Assembly (NCBI GenBank): GCA_964589725.1
Contig: CAZPUJ010000482.1
Coordinates: 1-13,962 of the forward strand
Direction of reading: 5' to 3'
Length of the DNA: 13,962 bases
Source: CAYSHJ01 sp964589725
GTDB lineage: Bacteria > Planctomycetota > Planctomycetia > Planctomycetales > Planctomycetaceae
The position numbers and the translations under genes were made by a program. Below, piece by piece: positions 7,081 to 11,984 of this stretch (its first letter is position 1; every line of letters starts with the position of its first letter). A model generated the notes under the pieces. It made no database searches and was not told where the DNA came from. It saw nothing but the letters and a program-made list of their open reading frames with translations.

Positions 7081-7088
7081 ACGGGTCG

Positions 7089-7120
7089 TTCAGGTCCGAC
7101 TGACGCTGCGGACGATTTCG
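7089..7120 (+). repeat. 32-bp block shared by two toxin-antitoxin upstream regions, copy 2
   Basis: Identical to 5414-5445. It is followed by a short GGGTATCGGGTATTCT duplication and then the start of the addiction-module antitoxin at 7166. Confidence 0.85.
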
Positions 7121-7165
7121 GGTATCGGGTATTCTGTGTCATTCCGCTTCACAGGAGACTGAGTA

Positions 7166-7459
7166 ATGACTGCACCGCGCGAGTCGATTTTTCGAGAGGT
7201 TTTGAAGCTGCCCGAAGGGGAACGAGTCAGGGTCGTTCAGAACTTACGGGGCAGCCTCAGTCCAGAAGCGAGCGACATGCTCGATGACGCTTGGGCCGAG
7301 GAACTCGATCGCCGATTCGCGGCCTGGGAAGCCGACCCGTCGGCGGGCGTTCCGTGGTCGGAACTGAAGTCACAGCGATGGAGCCGTCATGCCCGCTTCA
7401 GTCGACTTCGACACTTCAGCCAGTCGCGAGTATCTCAAGTTCGCAACGGCAATCTCTGA
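7166..7459 (+). CDS. Addiction-module antitoxin (PF09720-like)
   Basis: A 97-residue protein starting at ATG 7166 after CAGGAGA. The N-terminal LPEGERVRVVQNLRGSL helix and the ELDRRFAAWEADPSAGVPWSELK segment are characteristic of the putative addiction-module component family, whose partner is usually a RelE/ParE-type toxin encoded immediately downstream with overlap. Here the toxin start (ATG 7389) does overlap, but the toxin is cut off. About 20 residues after SELKSQRW look like read-through of the overlap. The second copy of this module stops earlier, at 11922, where this copy has GACACT in place of GATAAT. It probably survives as an orphan antitoxin. Confidence 0.75.
   Translation: MTAPRESIFREVLKLPEGERVRVVQNLRGSLSPEASDMLDDAWAEELDRRFAAWEADPSAGVPWSELKSQRWSRHARFSRLRHFSQSRVSQVRNGNL
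7389..7435 (+). pseudogene. 5' stub of a RelE/ParE-like toxin
   Basis: From ATG 7389 the frame reads MPASVDFDTSASREYLKFA, the start of a ParE/RelE-like chain (V-x-F-x-x-x-A-x-x-E-Y), and then passes into family A repeat DNA and loses similarity. The equivalent stub at 11897 continues a little further (KVRRRYAARAGEQ), which supports the assignment. Only about 16 of the expected roughly 95 codons remain, so the toxin is inactive. Confidence 0.6.
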
Positions 7460-7730
7460 AATTCGCACACCCGACGCCTCAGGCGACGCTTTGGTTCTTG
7501 GCCTTGGTTGCAGAGTCCGCCTCGGCGGAGCAATCACGCCAAACAATCTCGTCGCGGAGCGACGATTGAACTATCTCCGCGCGATCGACCATCAATTTCA
7601 TTCGCGTCGATGACCCCCGCATTCGATCGTCGCTCCTCGACGAATCATTCAACTGTCATCGCTCCGCCGAGGCGGATGGGTTGAAACCCACGGCGACCAT
7701 CCAATGTCGCTCCGTGACGGGCGACGTTTC
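7440..7730. repeat. Dispersed palindromic element, family A, copy A3 (left arm deleted)
   Basis: Compared with A1 and A2 about 45-50 bp are missing near 7520: the outer left arm (GGTCGCCGTGGGTTTC...ACCCATC). The ends of the deletion are the two similar CCGCC-x-CGGCGGA stretches that bracket this segment in A1, which now form one CCGCCTCGGCGGA. The right arm (to about 7698) is complete. It holds no gene apart from the toxin stub at its left edge. Confidence 0.8.
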
Positions 7731-7805
7731 GACCCCAGAACTCGACAGCTCCATTCTCATCTCGCATCTTGTCGTGAATTGTTCAGCGGCATAAACTCAC
7801 ACGCC

Positions 7806-8057
7806 ATGAACGCCGCGCAAGCCCTGAAATTGGAAATCGAAAGAACGCCTGAACCACTGCTTCAGGAAGTTTACGACTTTCTCGTCTTTCTGAAGTCGCG
7901 CACGAACGGTTTGGACAGACCGGGCACCGTGATGGACAGGGACGCCGTCAGCGTCTCCTCACCTGATTTTCTTGCTCGGCAGAAAGCGATTTTCGGCGGG
8001 CGAACCGTGCCAGATTCCCAAGCGATCCTGGATGACCTGCGAGCGGATCGAGCCTGA
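7806..8057 (+). CDS. DUF2281-type antitoxin of a VapBC-like pair
   Basis: An 83-residue protein from ATG 7806. The N-terminal half (ALKLEIERTPEPLLQEVYDFLVFLKSR) matches the DUF2281 helical domain common in antitoxins paired with PIN toxins. The C-terminal half (RQKAIFGGRTVPDSQAILDDLRADRA) is of the kind that wraps the toxin. The frame is open upstream to about 7704, but that stretch is repeat DNA, so ATG 7806 is preferred even though no strong ribosome-binding site precedes it. Its TGA shares one base with the ATG of the PIN toxin (TGATG), so the two genes are translationally coupled. Confidence 0.8.
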   Translation: MNAAQALKLEIERTPEPLLQEVYDFLVFLKSRTNGLDRPGTVMDRDAVSVSSPDFLARQKAIFGGRTVPDSQAILDDLRADRA

Positions 8058-8488
8058 TGCGCTACTTTGATTCCGGCGTTCTCTTGAAGCTTTATCTGCC
8101 TGAACCCAATGCGGTGCAGGCTGTCACTCTGGTTCAGGCCACGGGTTCGTCACCAGTGCTCACGCCGCTGCATCTGTTGGAGATGCGATCCGCGATCCGT
8201 CAGAAGCAAGGACGGAATGAAGTGACGGATGCTGAGTGTCAGGCGCTCATGTCCGATTTTGATCAAGACCTTGCCAGCGGCTTCTACGTCCGAATCACGC
8301 CACCTTGGGACAACATCTTCGCCCGTGCCGAGATTCTTTCCAGCCAGCATACGGTTTCGACGCTCTGCCGCACGTTGGACACACTCCATGTCGCGTTGGC
8401 ACTCGAACTCGTAGCCACCGAGTTCTGCACTTTCGATCAACGGCAAGCGGCAATGGCTCGGTTGGCCGGATTGACGGTGGTGTCATAA
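8057..8488 (+). CDS. PIN-domain ribonuclease toxin (VapC-like)
   Basis: A 143-residue protein. PIN catalytic acids are all visible: Asp5 (MRYFDSG), Glu42 (HLLEMRSA), Asp108 (TLDTLHVALAL) and Asp127 (CTFDQRQ). PIN toxins cleave RNA, often tRNA or rRNA, with metal ions held by these residues; the target here is unknown. The length is normal for the family. It overlaps the DUF2281 antitoxin by one base. This is the only toxin of the PIN or RelE/ParE type in the window that is full-length. A family B palindrome starts about 30 bp after its stop. Confidence 0.88.
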   Translation: MRYFDSGVLLKLYLPEPNAVQAVTLVQATGSSPVLTPLHLLEMRSAIRQKQGRNEVTDAECQALMSDFDQDLASGFYVRITPPWDNIFARAEILSSQHTVSTLCRTLDTLHVALALELVATEFCTFDQRQAAMARLAGLTVVS

Positions 8489-8518
8489 CGAGGACTCGGG
8501 GAACGCGGGGGCGGGTGA

Positions 8519-8658
8519 CTTCTCGCGGTGGTGCGTTCGTGATGTTGCCGTTCGTCAGCGCGGGAAGGGAGCGTCCTCCGCCACAACGTGGCATTCCTAT
8601 GCCAGCCCAGGCCATCGGCCAGGGTGACGGTCGGAACAACCAAAAGGTAGCCCCAACG
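8519..8658. repeat. Family B palindrome, copy B2, left half
   Basis: It matches the left half of B1 (about 6766-6905) at roughly nine bases in ten, from GTTCGTGATGTTGCCGTTCG to AGCCCCAACG. Its right half lies at 10433-10530, beyond the insertion element. Confidence 0.85.
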
Positions 8659-8682
8659 GGCAACGCCGTGAAGCATTTTTAG

Positions 8683-8834
8683 GCATGGTTCAAAGCTCAG
8701 CCGCGTAGGGTAGCAGGTCATCCGGTGTCATTGACGTGCCAGCCTCGCCATAAGACTCGTTGCTCCAATGGGTTATTTACAAAGGTCCACATGGCTTTGG
8801 CGGATCGGGCTGCTACCCTACCTTGAACCAGGCC
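8683..8834. repeat. MITE-like 152-bp insertion with 9-bp flanking duplication
   Basis: CATTTTTAG occurs directly on both sides (8674-8682 and 8835-8843). Inside, the ends are inverted: GGTTCAA at 8687 pairs with TTGAACC at 8823-8829, and TAGGGTAGCAG at 8706 pairs with CTGCTACCCTA at 8810-8820. There is no coding capacity. This is the layout of a non-autonomous transposon inserted in the 5' region of the IS. A 9-bp duplication would suit IS4-type and several other DDE transposases. Confidence 0.65.
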
Positions 8835-8886
8835 CATTTTTAGCGTGAAAAACTGGGGTTTCGCTGATTCGGCAGATATGAAAAAA

Positions 8887-8938
8887 GCCAGATTCCTAGC
8901 CACTCACTGAAAACACTTCAGTCAGAAAGGAATCTGGC
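8887..8938 (+). promoter_or_regulatory. Stem-loop covering the transposase ribosome-binding site
   Basis: GCCAGATTCCT at 8887-8897 is the exact complement of AGGAATCTGGC at 8928-8938, and ACTGAA/TTCAGT form an inner stem (8906-8922). The AAAGGA ribosome-binding site (8926-8931) lies largely in the outer stem, and ATG 8940 follows one base after it. A transcript entering from outside would fold and hide the start, whereas one beginning inside the loop would not. This is a known way for IS elements (IS10, IS50) to limit expression. Confidence 0.6.
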
Positions 8939-8939
8939 C

Positions 8940-10413
8940 ATGACTCGCAGGAGGCAGGTCAATGCATCGCAACGAAAGAAGCCATGGAAGCCAAGCCCGG
9001 CAAATCCACTGAGTAACAAAGCCGCCCTGAAAAATCTGTTCAACTGGTACGCGCCACAGGGCGGATTGTTTACCAAGGGAGAATTTCATGGCAATATCAA
9101 ATGGATTCCTGAGCAGCTCGCCGTCGAAGGGTTGGTCTGGTCGTGGCAAGACGCCAAGAATGTGACCGACGCGTTTGATCAAACATTGGAGATCTGTGGG
9201 GATCTGGGCCTGAAGAACACGGCGAAAACTTACACGGCATTTATGAACGCGCTGGAGAGTTATCATGATGTCCTTGGTTCACGCTTGCGTGAGCGATTCC
9301 AAAGACTGGCGGAGGAGATCGGCGGCCAGCACTGGAGAACCAACGGTTGGGTGCTCATTGGTTTCGATGGCTCCCGAGCCACTGCCCCGCGAACGGTTTC
9401 CAACGAACGGGCGTACTGCGCTCCCAACTACGGCCACGGGAAGCGAGCGAAGTATGGGAAAAAGAAATCGAAAGGAATGCGACGCCAGCGGAACCAGGAC
9501 AACAAACCGCAACCACAAGCCCCTCAGGCGTGGATCACCATGATGTGGCAGATGAGGCTGCGACTGCCCTGGACCTGGCGAATTGGGCCCTCGAATTCCA
9601 GCGAACGCGGGCACGTCGTGGAGATGCTGGAAACGGAAGAATTCCCCGACGAAACCTTGTTTTGCGGTGATGCGGGCTTTGTGGGCTATCCTCATCTGGC
9701 ACACGATCTTGGCGAGGCTCGCCAACTTTCTGGTCCGCGTGGGCGCCAACGTGAGTTTGCTCAGCGAGACAGCCGACATCCAGAAGTGTGGTGGCGGAAT
9801 CGTGCTTTGCTGGCCGAAAGGCCAAATGAATTCCGGGGAACCACCGTTGCGTTTGCGTTTAGTCAAGGTCCGGGTCGGCAAGACGGACATGTGGATGCTG
9901 ACCAGTGTGCTGGATCGTCGTCAGCTGACCAAGAAACAGATCATTTGCTTCTACAAAATGCGTTGGGGCATCGAAGTGGAGTTCCGTGGACTGAAGCAAA
10001 CCATCGACAAGCACAAGCTCCGCTGCCGTAATAGTGATCGACTGCTGGTGGAATTGGATTGGTCGATTCGCGCGATGGCAGTTGCTGAACTGCTCGCACT
10101 TCGGGAACAGATCGCGGCGAAGGAAGCCGCCTCGGATGACGCCTATGATCCGATCGACCGTAGCCTCGCCAACACGATGCGAGCCTTGCGAACGTGCATG
10201 CGCCGCTTGGACAAGCGCCCTCGGGACGCAAACGGTTTGTACCATCAGCTATCGCAAGCTCTCGTCCAGCGTTATGAAAACCACACCGACAAGCGGTCGC
10301 GCTACCGACCGAAAAACCCAGACAAAAAACCGCTGGGAGATCCCGACGTCAGAAAGATGACCACTACAGAGCGAGAAAAACTAAGACAAATCAAGCAAAA
10401 CCAAGCCGCATAA
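8940..10413 (+). pseudogene. IS4-family DDE transposase, broken by a frameshift
   Basis: The reading frame from ATG 8940 contains the first catalytic Asp (GFDGSRATAPRT, residue 143), the SSERxHxxEML segment and the second Asp (FCGDAGFVGY, residue 244). Similarity then moves to the +1 frame at about 9690-9700 (TILARLANFLVRVGANVSLL) and continues to TAA 10413. That part holds the YREK signature YKMRWGIEVEFRGLK (Tyr 9952, Glu 9973, Lys 9994), with the third catalytic acid. The two parts together give about 490 residues, a normal length. The shift is in the +1 direction and has no slippery A-run, so I read it as a mutation (or a sequence error) rather than programmed frameshifting. A tail rich in Lys, Arg and Gln ends the protein. 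Confidence 0.85.
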
Positions 10414-10432
10414 AATGCTTCACAGCGTTGCC

Positions 10433-10530
10433 TGTTGGGGCTTCCTGATCTTCATTGGAATGGCCTCCCAGGCCGATGGCTTGGGCTGGCATAGGATCGC
10501 CCCTTCGGGACTGAACCGCAGGCTCTTCAG
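10433..10530. repeat. Family B palindrome, copy B2, right half
   Basis: TTGGGGCTTCCTGATCTTCA through CCCCTTCGGGACTGAA matches the right half of B1 (from 6971) closely. It joins the minus-strand PIN toxin gene and replaces that gene's 3' part. Confidence 0.85.
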
Positions 10531-10531
10531 T

Positions 10532-10696
10532 AGAGTTGCCAAATTTGTGGATCAGCTTCTCGCGCAACTCGTCGAGGATGCCGTCCGCCAAGATCAATTC
10601 GTACAAACCAGCCTCGGCCGACAGCAGGCATTCGTGCGGAGCACCACGCCAGAGCAACCCGGAGATCAGGACATTGGTGTCCAACACGGCTCGCAT
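10532..10696 (-). pseudogene. PIN-family toxin (COG1569-like), 3' part lost
   Basis: Reading left from ATG 10696 the protein is MRAVLDTNVLISGLLWRGAP, then a leucine-rich helical region and ILDELREKLIHKFGNS, which matches the N-terminal third of the 'putative toxin component, PIN family' group (Asp6 is the first catalytic acid; the later acids are missing). After about 55 codons the frame enters family B palindrome DNA and meaningless codons to 10391. The rest of the toxin is not on the other side of the insertion, so it was deleted rather than only interrupted. AGGA lies 6 nt before the start, and the antitoxin gene ends 8 nt upstream. Confidence 0.75.
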
Positions 10697-10704
10697 GAAT
10701 CGTC

Positions 10705-10938
10705 CTATTCATGGAGGAGTTGATCGACCAGTTGTTCCTTCTGATCTTCGGCAAGTGCGCTCCAGTCGAGTCCGCGCTGTTTGGCCAGTGCCTCCATGCG
10801 TGGACGGTTTCGTTCAATCGCCCGCTCTAAGTAAGCCGCCGAAGGCAAAAGCCTCTGGATGGCTTGCCAGCGCGCTTGCGGAGAAAGCTGGTCCAGTGAT
10901 TGCAAAATCTCAGCTTCTGGAACTGCAATTGTCGGCAT
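10705..10938 (-). CDS. Small antitoxin-like protein upstream of the cut PIN toxin
   Basis: A 77-residue, mostly helical, charged protein (MPTIAVPEAEILQSLDQLSP...LAEDQKEQLVDQLLHE). The start ATG 10938 is supported by GGAGG four bases before it. Its position, 8 nt before a PIN-family toxin start, and its size suggest it is the antitoxin. I do not recognise a named DNA-binding fold with certainty. If the toxin is dead, this is an orphan antitoxin. Family A copy A4 begins about 70 bp upstream. Confidence 0.7.
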   Translation of the reverse strand: MPTIAVPEAEILQSLDQLSPQARWQAIQRLLPSAAYLERAIERNRPRMEALAKQRGLDWSALAEDQKEQLVDQLLHE

Positions 10939-11009
10939 GGGGCCTCCACTCGTTGGCGCAAAGTATGACAGACAGAATACGACGCCACGCCATTCGTGGC
11001 ACTAGCCGT

Positions 11010-11240
11010 AGAAACTCTTTGGTTCTTGTCCTTGGTCGCAGAGCGACCGCCGAAGGTCGCCGTGGGTTTCCACCCATCCGCCTCGGCGGAGCCATCATGC
11101 CAAACCATCTCGTCGCGGAGCGACGATGGAACCATCGCCATGCCATAGGCCGCCCAAGGGATGCGTGTCGTCGTCTCCACACATTCCATCGTCGCTCCGC
11201 GACGGACAGAATCCCGACCTGGAATTCCTGCGCGGCTGTC
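11010..11240. repeat. Dispersed palindromic element, family A, copy A4 (outer right arm deleted)
   Basis: It has the full left arm (GGTCGCCGTGGGTTTCC, TCGTCGCGGAGCGACGA) and the inner part of the right arm, but jumps from CATCGTCGCTCCGCGACG at about 11204 to the terminal GGAATTCCTGCGCGGCTG. The missing piece lies, in A2, between two GTCGCTCCGCGACG copies. A deletion between those direct repeats explains the structure. Confidence 0.8.
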
Positions 11241-11424
11241 GCGGTGGGGTGGAGTCATGGTTCTGCCGCGCATCCCTTGTTACGCTGATGCCGCAACGTT
11301 TCGTGGGTGAGTCGGCGGCGGGCGAGTTGCTTGCCGCGTTGGTTCACAACAGGACTTTATTCACCTCAGGACCGGGCGAGCCTTGTAAGACTCGTGCTTC
11401 CACACTTCCAGCAGGGATTTTTGA
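11241..11424. other. Spacer before the ABM gene, nothing recognised
   Basis: No palindrome, recognised gene remnant or strong promoter is visible. GCAGGGA at about 11411-11417 is a plausible ribosome-binding site for the gene at 11425. Confidence 0.4.
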
Positions 11425-11709
11425 ATGATTACGGTCGGCATGAACTATCACGTGATCGAAGGTAAACAGCAGGACTTTGAAGAGAAGTTCGCTGCGGTCA
11501 TCGGCGCCTTGCGAGCCGCCGCAGGGCACACCAGTTCGACGCTGTGGAAGGATGTCAGTGACACGGCGTCGTATCTCATCACCAGCGAATGGTCCGACGA
11601 AGCCGCTTTCCAAACCTTCATCAAGAGTGACGCCTTCCGAGCCGTCACGACCTGGGGTAAGGAGCAAATCCTCTCCGCCCGCCCGCAGCACAAGGTCTAC
11701 AAGCACTGA
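11425..11709 (+). CDS. Antibiotic-biosynthesis-monooxygenase (ABM) fold protein
   Basis: A 94-residue protein: MITVGMNYHVIEGKQQDFEE...HTSSTLWKDVSDTASYLITSEWSDEAAFQTFIKSDAFRAV. This is the ferredoxin-like dimeric alpha/beta-barrel pattern of the ABM family, with the typical SEWxDEAAFxxFxxSxxF segment. Members are small oxygenases, haem-degrading enzymes or proteins of unknown role, and the sequence does not settle which. It stands alone: remnants lie on both sides, and no biosynthetic neighbours are visible. The start is ATG 11425 after GCAGGGA. The last residues (RPQHKVYKH) are typical of family members. The function should be read as unknown. Confidence 0.8.
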   Translation: MITVGMNYHVIEGKQQDFEEKFAAVIGALRAAAGHTSSTLWKDVSDTASYLITSEWSDEAAFQTFIKSDAFRAVTTWGKEQILSARPQHKVYKH

Positions 11710-11784
11710 GGCCACTGCAGTCCTCGCCACCCGTCGGTGATTCATTGAGGTGCCACGGTCACATCATCGTCGGGGTGGCCGTGT

Positions 11785-11922
11785 ATGCTCGATGACGCTT
11801 GGGCGGAGGAACTCGATCGCCGATTCGCCGCCTGGGAAGCCGACCCGTCGGCGGGTGTTCCGCGGTCGGAACTCAAGTCGCAACGGTCGAGCCGTCATGC
11901 CCACTTCCGTTCTCTTCGATAA
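11785..11922 (+). pseudogene. Addiction-module antitoxin remnant, second copy, 5' part missing
   Basis: Codons from ATG 11785 give MLDDAWAEELDRRFAAWEAD, PSAGVPRSELKSQ and so on to TAA 11922, the C-terminal half of the antitoxin at 7166 (same DNA from 7277, about nine bases in ten identical). The N-terminal helix region is absent; upstream DNA from about 11753 shows an unrelated small inverted repeat (CACGGTCAC, GTGGCCGTG). Confidence 0.75.
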
Positions 11923-11984
11923 TTCGGCCAGCCACGAGTATCTTAAAGTTCGCCGGCGGTATGCCGCGCGAGCAGGCGAGCAGA
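11897..11984 (+). pseudogene. RelE/ParE-like toxin remnant, second copy
   Basis: ATG 11897 gives MPTSVLFDNSASHEYLKVRR, then RYAARAGEQITA, a good ParE/RelE-like N-terminus, overlapping the antitoxin remnant by 26 bp. After about 29 codons the frame runs into the 3' end of the minus-strand PPC gene and similarity stops. It has the same origin as the stub at 7389 but a different breakpoint. Confidence 0.65.

Larger units (their letters stand above)
8659..10432 (+). mobile_element. IS4-family insertion sequence
   Basis: It holds one IS4-family transposase. Candidate terminal inverted repeats are GGCAACGCCGTGAAGCATTT from 8659 and the reverse complement of the sequence ending at 10432 (GGCAACGCTGTGAAGCATTT), with one difference in 20. 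The transposase stop lies directly inside the right end, as is usual. The flanking DNA on both sides is family B palindrome, so the arms continue the inverted symmetry (AGCCCCAAC, GTTGGGGCT) and the exact ends cannot be fixed. I see no target duplication. The alternative is that the 20-bp inverted repeat belongs to the palindrome and the true ends lie a little further in. The left end contains a nested MITE-like insertion. Confidence 0.75.

Noticed and set aside
9685..9705. Programmed -1 frameshift in the transposase
   Set aside because: The frame change is +1 and there is no slippery A6/A7 or similar heptamer.
8651..10440. Target-site duplication of the IS4 element
   Set aside because: The flanks AGCCCCAACG and TGTTGGGGCT are inverted, not direct, copies, and belong to the palindrome.
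11753..11783. Terminator for the ABM gene
   Set aside because: The inverted repeat CACGGTCAC/GTGGCCGTG has one mismatch, a 13-nt loop and no T-run; it may be another small dispersed repeat.
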